Assembly: GCF_007565055.1 (NCBI RefSeq)
Contig: NC_044553.1
Span: 41,183,916-41,247,915, forward strand
Direction: 5' to 3'
Source of the DNA: Rhinopithecus roxellana
Taxonomy: Eukaryota; Chordata; Mammalia; Primates; Cercopithecidae
DNA: 64,000 nucleotides
The position numbers and the translations under genes are program-made. This document shows positions 13,236-30,549 of the stretch, piece after piece; position 1 is the stretch's first letter, and each line of letters begins with the position of its first letter. The notes under the pieces are model-generated. The model was not told the origin of the DNA, did not search any database, and saw only the letters and a program-made list of their open reading frames with translations.

Positions 13236-14113
13236 TGTTCTTTCTAAAAATCATAGGCATGCATGATTTGTGTAACAAAACCCAAAATGCTCCAGTGATG
13301 GTGATGAGAATTTGGAAGCACCCAGTAAACAGGGCTAGCCAGATGACAAACTTCATAGGAGCTCATTTTCTCCAACTGAGAGACCTTTCTGTATGGGAAG
13401 CTCCCTCTGAGTTTCACTGGCCTTCTTCTAATCACTTTAAATCTAGAGCCCATTCTTAGGTGCATGCACCTTTGTCACTGGGGAGGTGACTGGATTTCTG
13501 ATTCAATTTATGGAGAGATGCCTGTGTCCCAGCACCATCACTAAGAGAAAAACGTGGAAGCCAGTTTGCATAGGCATGGGAAGCTTCCCATCAACCAAGA
13601 TAGCAGCAACACAAATGAGAATAGATGAGCACCCAATGCTAGGAAGCAGAGAGTCTGGGGCAAAATTCCAAAAAGTCGAGCCACTGACAGAAAAGTTTCA
13701 CAAGATGGGCAGGTGTTGCAACACCGAGAGGATGATTTGGATTCTTAAGTGCAGCCACTGGATGCCAGAAAGATAGAGAAGATGAAGATATGGTCATACA
13801 TTTCTGTCCTGAAAAGCAGATCTGGTAGTAATACTTCAGGGATTTTGTAGTCTTCCCATGTAGGAATTGAGGTTATAAAGAATTATTGTCATTCTGGGTG
13901 ACTGCAAGCCTAGTTGAGAGGTTTCTCTAAAGAGAATGACTCCTTCCTTTCTGGGGACACTTGATTGTCTCTGTCAGCCTTCAGTCTTGTATTCATTCTC
14001 AAGGAACCTTAGAATTCCAGGATGTGAGAAATTAACCACAAGTTGTTACTGATAAAAGCTTCAAAGTTTCCCTGGCATCCTAATATGTCAAGGCTGAAGA
14101 TATCCCTATAATG
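13236..14113. other. Unassigned sequence with two ~100-codon open frames
   Basis: Open frames at 13157-13459 and 13486-13776 (+ strand) have no domain I recognise. The first starts inside the L1M fragment, and nothing suggests splicing. I regard both as chance frames. Confidence 0.4.
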
Positions 14114-14247
14114 GTCTAATTCAGTGGTTTTCAACTTGAGGTGCAACTGGCACTACTGGGCAGAGGCCAAGGATGCTGTTGATCATTCTGTAGTGCCCAG
14201 GGCAGCCCACAACAAAGAATTATCTGGCACAGGTAGAGAAATCCTGA
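14114..14247 (+). mobile_element. MER20 (hAT-Charlie) remnant
   Basis: 'attcagtggttttcaacttgag', 'ctggcactactgggcagaggccaaggatgctg' and 'agcccacaacaaagaattatctggc' match the MER20 consensus order. The middle of the element, before 'ggcactactggg', is shortened. Confidence 0.85.
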
Positions 14248-14974
14248 TGTTGTCCAAATCCTACAATTTACAGGGAAAGAAACCGAGGCCCAGAAATGTT
14301 ATGCATTTCCTAGAGGCATTAGGGACTGCATCTCTCATTTAACACATTCAAAAGTCCTTCTGTCTCAGTTCTTTAGAGACTTCTTTTGGGGACACCATCC
14401 AATGTGCCAGTAATATAAATTCACTCAGCTTTGATTTCCACAAACATGAAAAGAGGGGAGGGATAGAGCCCAAGTAACTTTCTGCTTTGGCCTGAGCCTG
14501 TCCAGGAAAATGCAGTCATTCTTCTCTGTGTTACTTCTCCTTAGCAGCACTAGATGCAGTTAAATCTGCTTTTCTCCTTTCTTCTCATCCACCTTCATCT
14601 GTCATTCCTGTAATGGATGGAGTTGGGACAGTTTGCTAAATTGTAGCAAAATTTGAGGTGTTCAAAGACCAAAACAGAATAGATAACTTCCAAAGTTCTT
14701 TTGCCTCTGAATTTCTATGACTTTATGAACATGGAAAACCTTCAGTGACTCAGTTGAGAGGATTCTGGGAAAGCAGGGAGAGTCATTAAATGAATGGACC
14801 TTCTGCTCTTAAGTCACCAGAAGCAGAGCACTCTGCCTGCATGAAGGGCAGGAATGCCAAGAAAATGAGCCTGCTGTGGATACTAAATGTAACTTATTTT
14901 ATTTTATTTGGGCTACTGAAAGACCTAGCATTAAGGGGAGACCTGTCCTAAGTATTTCTGCCTGCTTTCCAGTT
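14248..14974. other. Intergenic, nothing recognised
   Basis: Mixed sequence with no identifiable exon or repeat family. Confidence 0.45.
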
Positions 14975-14987
14975 AAAAGTGTTCCTA

Positions 14988-15341
<354 letters not shown>

Positions 15342-15449
15342 TTAGCACCACTGCTTCCAGCTACTTTGAGTACTAGCTACCCTTTTTAGTATCCACATAA
15401 TTTTGCAGGTTTCCTGTTCTCCAGTAGTTGCCCTTTCCGGCACTCCAGT

Positions 15450-16103
<654 letters not shown>

Positions 16104-16566
16104 AAGGAGATACTTCTAACATTAGAGATTTGATTGGTCTGTCTTTGGATGTGGTGTTCACCTAGAATAGTTGTCTGATTTGTATAAGATACTCCCATAA
16201 ATTCTTCTGTAAGTGATCTAACACCATTCACTTTGCATTTTGGGACAAAATGGTTAGGTTTGCCATTTATGCAAGTGTTGTTATGGAGTACATTCATTTG
16301 GGCAGTTTTCTTTGTGTCCTATTAATGTATTTTTTTCTAAATGAATAGTTGTATAGTATATAAAATTTAGCAAATATATGGAAATCTGTATTCTTTTACA
16401 AAAAAGTGAGAATTGTAAAAGCAATGGAGGTTTTTTGCAATCTTTGAGGCAGCTTCTGAGAAAGTATATTCTGTTTACATATATCATTTTAAAATTAATA
16501 TTTAATTTATTACAGTTACATTAAAGTAGATTCTCTTATGCTTTTATGTTATACTTGTATGTATAT
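16104..16566. other. Intergenic, AT-rich, nothing recognised
   Basis: No gene or repeat family that I can name. Confidence 0.45.
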
Positions 16567-16584
16567 ATGTGTGTGTAGATATAC

Positions 16585-16630
<46 letters not shown>
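16567..16630. repeat. Compound (TG)n(TA)n microsatellite at Alu tail
   Basis: TG units (about 16586-16605) followed by TA units (to 16630), then the T run of an antisense Alu. Read on the minus strand this is Alu A-tail, TA, CA, so the tail probably seeded it. Confidence 0.95.
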
Positions 16631-16656
<26 letters not shown>

Positions 16657-16942
16657 CTGAGACAAAGTCTCACTCTGTTGCACAAGCTGGAGTACAGTGG
16701 TACGATCTCGGCTCACTGCAATGTCCTGCTTCCCTGGCTCAAGCAATTCTCATACCTTCGCCTCCTGAGTAGCTGGGATTACTGGCACGTGCAGCAATGC
16801 CTGGCTAACTTTTGTGTTTTTAGTAGAGATGAAGTTTCACCATGTTGACTTGGCTGGTCTCAAATTCCTGGCCTCAAAGTGATCCACCCACCTCAACCTT
16901 TCAAAGTGCTGGGATTACAGGCATGAACTACAGCTACTGGCC
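16631..16942 (-). mobile_element. Older Alu (AluJ/S), antisense
   Basis: T run, 'gagacaaagtctcactctgttgcac' through 'gtgctgggattacaggcatgaac' to 'ctactggcc'. Many substitutions, most CpG sites lost. Confidence 0.92.
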
Positions 16943-18259
16943 CCATTTGTATATCTTATTCTATTTTAAATATAGGAGATGTTAACAATCACTTGTTAAA
17001 ATCAAGGAGGCTTTAAATTAATGTTATGTCCCATTTACAAATGAGGTTAGCAAAACAATTTTTAACTTTTTAAATGGCATTTATACCTGAAAATATTTAG
17101 TTTTCTTTATAGGAACTTTGACTCAAACAGAATCTTCCCAAGTGATTAATTCTTTAAAATAAATTAAACTTACAAAGTCAATATCAAGTTATCTTAAACA
17201 TCTCAACACTTTAAGAAACTTAACAGTTCTCTTTGAATAACTAAGATCACAATTTCAAAATCAATTTTGTTTCAGTTTAGAATCTCAAGACTCATATGTT
17301 AGTTTAATCAAATTATCTTAAGTATTTCTGACATTTTAATACATATAAGTTATTTCCATTTTTACATAAATAATTTTCATGAACTTAACACAATTACAAT
17401 ATAATTATGGGCTTGATTTAGCCTCTCTGTGGTAAATTCCAATCCTTTCTGTTTAAAGAATAGTTGTACTATCTTGAGCCAGTAAAGGCTACAAATCAAT
17501 GGAATATTTGGGGTCTAGATGCAGTTGATTCTCCACATGTCACTTACCTACAAGTCAACCTGCTTTTTTAAATTACTGTAGCAACAGGGACCTCATGCCC
17601 TTTAGAAGACATTGTCCTCTCCTGCATTCAGGTTATTGTTATATAACATTTCTGTCCAGTCTCATCGAGGTTTGTAATTTTCTTCACTGTTTTGTTAGGT
17701 TTTGCACTTACTTGATTCTCTTAGTATGTTTTAATGTTTTCTTATCTGCCTCAAAACACATTTTCTTTCCATTCCATCAGATGTTTCACATGCTTATGTA
17801 ATACTTTTGAAACCTCATTGAATTTTATTTGCCTGATTTGAGTTGTCAAAATATTCTGGATTCTTTTCATAGTGTTCCTGACTGGCAGGGCAACAATGAA
17901 ACAGAGTTACATGCCATTGGTGTTGCATATCACTTGGGTCTCTGGCTCCACTAAAATCAAGCTAATGAAAGTAAGGAAAAATAACCAACTAGAATCCCTC
18001 CACAGATATTTCTACCTTTGACTTTGAGCATATTCACTTCCAGTTTTCTAATACTGGAGTGTTCCAGGGCTCAGTTTTTGGACTCTTTCTTTTTTTTTTT
18101 TTTTTCCTACTTATACTTGAATATTTTCCTACTTACACTTGCATTCTAGGTGATCTCATTTGTCCCATAACTTTGAATGCCACTTGGGTGCTGAAGATGA
18201 CCACACTTAGATTTCCTGCTACCAACTTCCCTCCCAGACTCTAGCCTATTAGGATTTAA
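16943..18259. other. Intergenic, very AT-rich, nothing recognised
   Basis: A long AT-rich stretch without exon signals. A T run lies at about 18089-18104. No repeat family assigned. Confidence 0.45.
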
Positions 18260-19645
18260 CTGTTTCCTTGACTACTTCACTTGAGTGTCTAGAATCTGAT
18301 GACTTCTTACATGTCACCCCCCCTATTTGCTTCCCTTTCCAGCCCCCATCCTTTGCCTTCATCATCTCTGCACTGGATGCAATGGCCTCCCTGCTTCTTC
18401 CCCTGACCCCTACCAGTAGCCAGAGTGAGGCTGTTAATGTCACTATATCATAATGACATCCTCTGTTCAAAACTCTACAATGCGCCTCCCCCACCCCACC
18501 CCCATTTTACTCAGAGAACAAGCCAAATCCCTTAATGTGGCCTTTTATGCTCTTCCCCCATTACCTCTCCAAGCTCCTTTCTTTTTCTTACTGCTGAAAC
18601 CTTCAATCACTCTGTTCTAGTCACCTGGATTCATTGTGTTCTTCTACCTCACCGGGCTCATTCCTGTGGGTAGACTTCCGCCAGAAGCAGACAGACTCTA
18701 AGACAGGGTAAATGCAACTAGTTTATTTCAAATGTGATGCCAAATTAAAACTGTGGGAGAGAGACTAGGAGTCAGGTACAGAAAAGAAGCCGACACAAGA
18801 TATACTTAGGCTGGAGGCAGGTGGGTCCAATCCCACTGAAGAGCCCTGACCTTGCTACTTAAGGTGTGGTCTATGAACCAGCATCCTGCCATCACCTGGG
18901 AGTTTGTTAAAATGAGATTTAGGCCCCACCCCAGACCTACTTAATCAGAATCTGCATTTTAACAAGGGCTTCAGGTGATTCTTACACCCTAATTAATGTT
19001 TGAGAAACACTCTCTAGGGGACAGTGTGTAACATGTCTCTGTGTTATCCTACCCAAGTTGAGAAAGCTGGGGGTATTTTTCAACAACTCCCTAGCTGTCA
19101 TTAGTTGAGTTTTGCTTCCAGGGCTATTAACTTCCAGCTTGCCCCAAGTACTGGCTTAGCATGCTCTTTGGCCTGAAAATAAAGGCCCGCTGGAAATGAG
19201 TCACAGGTGTTTGCAGTAAACTGTCTTCAGGTGTGTAGAGGTGGGCACCCAGAATACGTGTATGGTACTAATAGTGTCTGCGACTGAGCCTTTGCTGTAG
19301 CTGTTCTCTCGGCTTGAAATATTCTTCCCTCAGGTATTCACTTGGCTAAATCCTCTACCTCCTCCCAGTCTTACTTAGATCATACTGTCTCAGTGAGAGT
19401 TATCTCTATTTAATTTTGCAACCCTTATGCACCAACCCAGCATTCCTAATTCCCCTCAGTCTGCTCTGTTCTCTTTGTAATTGCACTTAGCCTTTGAATT
19501 CACTGTAGAATTTATCCACTTAATATACTCATTGTTTACCTGCTTCAATGGAAAGTTAGCTACACCAGAGCAGCAGACTTTGTCTGTTTTGTTTATTGAT
19601 GGATAACGTAGAGGAGCTCTTTAATGTTTGTTAAATGAATACCGT
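18260..19645 (+). mobile_element. L2 LINE 3' end, sense, split by a 630-bp insertion
   Basis: 18260-18664 ('cttcatcatctctgcactgg', 'aagccaaatcccttaatgtggcc', 'acctctccaagctcc', 'caccgggctcattcctgtg') and 19294-19645 ('cctttgctgtagctgttctctc', 'tattcacttggctaaatcctc', 'tgtctgttttgtttattgatgg', 'gtttgttaaatgaat') are consecutive parts of the L2 3' region. The break falls where the consensus continues 'gcctcagggcctttgc'. Confidence 0.85.
18665..19293. mobile_element. Unassigned insertion inside the L2, with nested MER5A
   Basis: This block interrupts the L2. Its own family is not recognised; an old LTR is possible. It contains a MER5A-like hAT element at about 18850-19015 ('gtgtggtctatgaaccagc', 'tcacctgggagtttgtt', 'aggccccaccccagacctac', 'gcttcaggtgattctta'). 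So three layers are present: L2, insertion, MER5A. Confidence 0.6.
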
Positions 19646-20084
19646 TCTATATTTTAAGACATAAGATGGTAGTATATATAAAACTTTGTATCCTGCATTT
19701 GGCTTAGCATTATGTCACAAATATTTCCCATATCATAAAAATACTTAAATATCATTTTTAATTGGTTGCCAAATATTTCATTATCTCTACTAATTATAAT
19801 TAATTTAAACATTCTCATAACATTTGGCATATTTTCTATTGTCTTTTTGTGATTATAAATAACACTTCTTTGTGTATAAATCAGTTTCATTTTATATATT
19901 ATTTCTTTAGAATAAATAAATGCCTGGAAGTCAAAATATTAACTCAAAGACTAAAAATGACTGTCAAGACTCAGAGAGATACGTAAGAAATTGTCTTTTG
20001 GAAGTTTTGTTCCCATATACCTCCAACCAGCAATGAATAGACATGCCTGTAACACCATACACTTTCCATTAACCCAAAGCTACA
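19646..20084. other. AT-rich spacer, possible old L1-like sequence
   Basis: About 19650-19930 has the texture of an old antisense L1 3' region but I cannot assign it with confidence. No gene. Confidence 0.35.
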
Positions 20085-20312
20085 TAGCGTAATAGTTAAG
20101 AGAATGATTCTGAGATAATTGTCTTGGATTTAATACCAGCTCTCTAATTTATGAGTTGTGTGACATTGGCCAAGTGACTTATCTGTTACTCATTTTGTTC
20201 ACTTGTCAAATGGGAATAAAGAAAATAATATTACCTCATGGGGTTGTTGTGAAGATTAAATTACTTAGAATAGATAAAGATGAATATCTGGTACCTAATA
20301 AATGGTATGTAA
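20085..20312 (+). mobile_element. MIR SINE, sense
   Basis: 'catagcgtaatagttaagag', 'gagttgtgtgacattggccaagtgac', 'acttgtcaaatgggaataa', 'acctcatggggttgttgtgaagattaaat' and 'ggtacctaataaatgg' give the full MIR order; one of the best-preserved MIRs here. Confidence 0.9.
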
Positions 20313-20514
20313 CTGTTATCTAACACTATATTGAGACATTTTAAAATTGATATAGTGAATAGATAGTACTTTATTTTTACTTTATTTGCATTTTGAAGTT
20401 GCGGGTATAGTGCAATCAGTGGTGAAGAGGATTAGTTGATAAGATTTGTGTAATGTTTCAAAACCTGATCTTGTACATCTCAACTTAGCATGATGACGCT
20501 GGGGCTTGACATTC

Positions 20515-20690
20515 CAGGTTGAGCATTCCTAATCTGAATATCTGAAATATGAAACATTTTGAGCACCAACATGATGCTGAGATTTTTAAATTTGGGATGC
20601 TTAACTGGCATATAATGCAAATATTCCAAAATCTGAAAAATATTGAAGTGGAAAACACTTCTTTTCTCAAGATAAGGAATGTTCAACCTC
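20515..20690. mobile_element. MITE-like DNA transposon with terminal inverted repeats (Tigger-like)
   Basis: The left end 'aggttgagcattcctaatc' and the right end, read in reverse, 'aggttgaacattccttatc' are inverted repeats with two mismatches. Length is about 175 bp. 'gagcaccaacatgatgctgag' is in the centre. It is a non-autonomous element of the pogo/Tigger kind; exact family not assigned. Confidence 0.75.
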
Positions 20691-21084
20691 TATAAAATAT
20701 CGCAATACTTCAGAGTCAGGTTTTGGAGCCCTAGATCAAATAACTGTCAGAAAAATATTATTTTTGAAAAATTTTATTTTTGACGTAGAGCATGAAATGA
20801 AAATACATAGAGATTTAGCACTGATAAGTTTTGAGCTTATCATTGAAAATGTGAGTCTGTAAGGATAACTTCAGCAGTGACTTTTCAACCCCAACACACC
20901 TGCAGGTTTAGGCGAATAGGTAAATATACTGATATTGCTAAGAACAAAAGTTATCCCTATGAAAGAGGAAAGATACAAATACAAAATAGGGGAAGTGAAG
21001 AATTTTATATTCCAGTGAAGGACAACTGATAGATGGTAACCACAGGTCACATAGTTATTTGTCGTTCATTAACTTAGTGGGTTA
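20691..21084. other. Intergenic, nothing recognised
   Basis: AT-rich sequence with no exon or repeat call. Confidence 0.45.
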
Positions 21085-21099
21085 GAAATCACTTACTGA

Positions 21100-22440
<1,341 letters not shown>

Positions 22441-23900
22441 ATTTCAGAATATGTTTTTCTTATTACAACTTTATTGAAATACATTTACATAAAATTCACC
22501 CTTTTAAATACAATTCAATAGGTTTTAGCATATTTAGAGATGTACAACCATCACCATAGTCTAATTTTGGAACCTTTCGTCACCCCAAAAAGAAACTCCA
22601 TGTGCATTACTAGTCACTCTCTTTTTCCCCCTGCTCTGGCAACCACTAATCTACTTTCCGTCCCTGTGGAGTTGCCTCTTCTGAACCTTTCATATAAATG
22701 GAATAATATAAAATGTAGCCTTTTGCATCTGATTTCTTTTACATAATATGTTTTCAAGGTTTGTCTATGTTGTAGCATGTAACAATAACTTCATTCCTTT
22801 TTGTGCCTGAGCAGTATTTCATATTATGGATATAACACATTTGTTTATCCATTCATCCCTCTATATACTGATTGGAAAAAGCTATTCCCACTTTTTGGTT
22901 ATTATCAATGCTGCTATGAACATTTGTGTACAGGTTTTTATGAGGACATATATTTAAAGTTTTCTCGGATATAGATCTAGAGGTAGGATTACTTGGTTCA
23001 ATGGAACTCTTTGTTTAACTTTTTGAAGAATTTCCCAACTCTTTTCCAAAGTGGCTGCACAACCTGAGACTCCCACCAGCAATGTGTTGGGGCATGGGGA
23101 ATTCCACTTTCTCCACATTCTCACTAATACTTTTTTATATCTGACTTTTTTTAATAGTCATCCTGTTCATGGTGAGGTGGTATCTCATTGTGATATTTTT
23201 AAAAATAAATTTTGTTGTATATATTTGAAGTTTACACCATGATGTTATGAGATACATATAGATAGTAAAATTGTTATTATAGTCAAGCAGATTAACATAT
23301 CTATCATCTCACATAGTTGCTATTTTAAATTTGCATTTCTCTAATGACTAAGGATGTTTTCCCGTGTGCTTATTGGCCATTTGTGTATCTTTGGAGCAAT
23401 ATATATTCAAATTATTTGCCCAGATTTTAGTTTGGTTATTTTTTCTTTTTATTGTTGAATTGTGTGATATTTTTATATATTCTAGTTACAAGTCCCTTAT
23501 GACATATGTGATTTAAAGTATTTTCTCCCAGTCTGTGAGTTATCTTTTCACTTTCTTGATTGTGTCCTTTGAAACACAAAAATTTTAAATTTTGATGACG
23601 TGTAAATTATCAATTTTTTCTTTTTTTGCTCATGTTTTTGGTATCATATCTAATAAACCTTTGCCAAATCCCAAGTCATGAAGAACTATTTATATGTTTG
23701 CTTCTAAGAGTTTTATTGAGTTTTCAGATCTGTTTTGAGTTAATTTTTGCATGTGGTATAAAACAGGCTTAGTTTCATTCTTTTGTATGTGGATATCTAG
23801 TTGTCTAGCATCATTTGTTGAAAAGATTTTTCTGTTCCCCATTGAATTGGTTTAACAACCTTGGTAAAAATTCAGAATACTTTTAACCTACACATTTTTC
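22441..23900 (-). mobile_element. Old L1M 3' portion, antisense, with nested L1 fragment
   Basis: Starts 'ttattgaaatacatttacataaaattcaccc' and runs back through the L1 3' UTR into ORF2 ('ttgtttatccattcatcc', 'caatgctgctatgaaca', 'ttctccacattctcac', 'tttctcccagtctgtgag', 'agcatcatttgttgaaaag'). At about 23195-23325 another L1 3' end ('gttgtatatatttgaag' to 'catctcacatagttgc') is inserted between 'tatctcattgtgat' and 'tttgcatttctctaatgac'. Confidence 0.85.
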
Positions 23901-24495
23901 TTAAAAGATATTTATTGGTGAATTTCCATCTTTTTTCCCCGAATAATACAATTGCTCTCTTCACTGTGAATTTTACATATAAGCATTCATGCCCATAAAT
24001 TTTTCAGAGCACCTATTCTTAACTGGAGATGGAATTATTACCATGAGAGGTGGGTCCTCTGACCAGCAGGAGGTCACAGTACTTTTTCTTCCCACTCTAG
24101 ATGAACTGATTCTGTGGTGAGTCATACTGATGGGGAGAGTAGGAGTAGCTAATACAACCTGACTGCCTGGCTGAAATCTGTCTTTCTTAACCATACACCT
24201 GAGGTCTTTACTGAACAAAGAGTAAGTTATTGTAGTAAATAAATAATCTCTGGGGAAATACTTAGAGATTCTGAGAATATCCTATTTTTCATCAGTCTTC
24301 TACAAACTAGCTTTAGCATCCGTTGATAATTCCTGCTTGAACTGATAATTACCATCAAGGTTGCAAAATGATGGTTTTTCTAATTCTATCAGTCTTTTTA
24401 CAGGTATTAATTGGCATTCTTCTGTAAAGAAGATTTTATCACTGCTCAATCAGATTTCATAAACTGAGTACACTCTTGTACCTAGCATCTGGGTC
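23901..24495. other. Unique-looking flank 5' of the young L1
   Basis: No repeat identified. Contains 'gaccagcaggaggtcac' at 24061, weakly reminiscent of a CTCF core; that resemblance is not enough to call a site. Confidence 0.4.
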
Positions 24496-24970
24496 AAGAA
24501 CAGAATATTCCGAACAAAAAGGCAGCAGAACCTCTGCAGACGCAAACGACTCTGTCTGACAGCTTTGAAGAGAGCAGTGGATCTCCCAACATGGAGGTTG
24601 AGATCTGAGAAGGGACAGACTGCTCAAGTGGGTCCCTGACCCCTGACTAGCCTAACTGGGAGACATCGCCCACTAGGGGCAGTCAGACACCCCACACCTC
24701 ACAGGGTGGAGTACACCCCTGAGAGGAAGCTTCCAAAGTAAGAATCAGACAGGTACACTCGCTGTTCAGCAATATTCTATCTTCTGCAACCTCTGCTGCT
24801 GATACCCAGGCAAACAGGGTCTGGAGTGGACCTCAAGCAATCTCCAACAGACCTACAGCTGAGGGTCCTGACTGTCAGAAGGAAAACTATCAAACAGGAA
24901 GGACACCTATACCAAAACCCCATCAGTACGTCACCATCATCAAAGACCAGAGACAGATAAAACCACAAAG

Positions 24971-25987
24971 ATGGGGAAAAAGCAGGGCAGAAAAGCTGGA
25001 AATTCAAAAAATAAGAGCGCATCTCCCCCTGCAAAGGAGTGCAGCCCATCGCCAGCAACGGATCAAAGCTGGTCAGAGAATGACTTTGATGAGATGAGAG
25101 AAGAAGGCTTCAGTCCATCAAACTTCTCAGAGCTAAAGGAGGAATTACGTACCCAGCACAAAGAAACTAAAAATCTTGAAAAAAGAGTGGAAGAATTGAC
25201 AGCTAGACTCATTAATGCAGAGAAGGTCATAAACGAAATGACAGAGATGAAAACCATGACACGAGAAATACATGACAAATCCACAAGATTCAGTAACCGA
25301 CTCGATCAACCGGAAGACAGAGTATCAGCGATTGAGGATCAAATGAATGAAATGAAGCGAGAAGAGAAACCAAAAGAAAAAAGAAGAAAAAGAAATGAAC
25401 AAAGCCTGCAAGAAGTATGGGATTATGTAAAAAGACCAAATCTACGTCTGATTGGGGTGCCTGAAAGTGAGGGGGAAAATGGAACCAAGTTGGAAAACAC
25501 TCTTCAGGATATCATCCAGGAGAACTTCCCCAACCTAGTAGGGCAGGCCAACATTCAAATTCAGGAAATACAGAGAACGCCACAAAGATACTCCTCGAGA
25601 AGAGCAACTCCAAGACACACAATTGCCAGATTCACCAAAGTTGAAATGAAGGAAAAAATGTTAAGGGCAGCCAGAGAGAAAGGTCGGGTTACCCACAAAG
25701 GGAAGCCCATCAGACTAACAGCAGATCTCTCGGCAGAAACTCTACAAGCCAGAAGAGAGTGGGGGCCAATATTCAATGTTCTTAAAGAAAAGAATTTTCA
25801 ACCCAGAATTTCATATCCAGCCAAACTAAGTTTCATAAGTGAAGGAGAAATAAAATCCTTTACAGATAAGCAAATGCTTAGAGATTTTGTCACCACCAGG
25901 CCTGCCTTACAAGAGACCCTGAAGGAAGCCCTAAACATGGAAAGGAACAACCGGTACCAGCCATTGCAAAAACATGCCAAAATGTAA
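24971..25987 (+). CDS. L1 ORF1p, RNA-binding chaperone, intact frame
   Basis: 338 codons, the normal length for primate L1 ORF1. The ATG follows 'ccacaaag' at the usual position after the 5' UTR. The protein family forms a trimer and coats L1 RNA in the cytoplasm. Residues about 1-50 are the basic/Ser-Pro N-terminus (MGKKQGRK...), about 50-150 a heptad-like coiled coil, about 157-252 the RRM ('WDYVKRPNLRLIGVPE' at its start, 'RRATPRHTIARFTKVE' within), and about 264-323 the C-terminal domain ('YPAKLSF'). The coiled coil differs most from the human protein, as is usual in L1 lineages; the RRM and CTD are conserved. No stop or frameshift is seen. It is downstream of a truncated 5' UTR, so expression is uncertain. 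Confidence 0.95.
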   Translation: MGKKQGRKAGNSKNKSASPPAKECSPSPATDQSWSENDFDEMREEGFSPSNFSELKEELRTQHKETKNLEKRVEELTARLINAEKVINEMTEMKTMTREIHDKSTRFSNRLDQPEDRVSAIEDQMNEMKREEKPKEKRRKRNEQSLQEVWDYVKRPNLRLIGVPESEGENGTKLENTLQDIIQENFPNLVGQANIQIQEIQRTPQRYSSRRATPRHTIARFTKVEMKEKMLRAAREKGRVTHKGKPIRLTADLSAETLQARREWGPIFNVLKEKNFQPRISYPAKLSFISEGEIKSFTDKQMLRDFVTTRPALQETLKEALNMERNNRYQPLQKHAKM

Positions 25988-26050
25988 AGACCATCGAGGC
26001 TAGGAAGAAACTGCATCAACTAACAAGCAAAATAACCAGTTAATATCATA

Positions 26051-29870
<3,820 letters not shown>

Positions 29871-30106
29871 ACAATGAGATCACTTGGACTCGGGAAGAGG
29901 AACATCACACACTGGGGCCTATCATGGGGAGGGGGGGGGGGAGGGATTGCATTGGGAGTTATACATGATATAAATGATGAATTGATGGGTGCTGACGAGT
30001 TGATGGGTGCAGCACACCAACATGGCACAAGTATACATATGTAACAAACCTGCACGTTATGCACATGTACCCTAGAACTTAAAGTATAATTAAAAAAAAA
30101 AAAAAA
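29871..30106 (+). other. L1 3' UTR with polypurine/G run and poly-A
   Basis: Contains the conserved L1 polypurine tract 'atggggagggggggggggag' (about 29924-29943), a candidate G-quadruplex on this strand. It ends 'cttaaagtataattaaa' before A15. The usual AATAAA is altered here, but ATTAAA at 30089-30094 is a known variant poly-A signal. A weakened signal fits with read-through into the downstream 42 nt. Confidence 0.9.
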
Positions 30107-30176
30107 GAAGTCTTTAACATAAGATAGACATTTCAGTTTAAGTTTGTTAAAAAAAAAAAAAAGAACAGAATATTCC

Positions 30177-30549
30177 AACATTTCAGAAAAGAAAAGAAAC
30201 ATTTTAAAAAGAAAAGATTTCTATTAAAAAAAAACTATATATAGTAATTAAAATGGGGATAAGAAAGGTAATCCCTTTATCCCTTTATATACATGTAACA
30301 TAGTTCTATAAAATTCCATATATATATGCATATACCCACTCTATAATGAATGATTTCCAAAAATGGTTTCACAGAAGAATTTCTAAGGGGTATTTAATTT
30401 TTAAAAAATTACATGGTAATAATTTGGAGACAAATGATTAAGACTAGTCAAACAGGTTTATCATTTAAGAAGATTTTCACAAATTCAGACTTGAGGGCCT
30501 ATTACCTGACCATCTGAAGTCAGAAGAGGGATGAGGAGAATCCTTCTTA
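30177..30549. other. AT-rich spacer, nothing recognised
   Basis: A-rich sequence with short A runs; no gene or repeat call. Confidence 0.45.

Noticed and set aside
13157..13776. Two open frames of about 100 codons
   Set aside because: The first begins in an L1M remnant; neither shows splice context, a domain or codon bias.
30107..30148. 42-nt block as ordinary flanking DNA after the L1
   Set aside because: The perfect TSD copy comes after it and after a second poly-A, so the block is inside the insertion.
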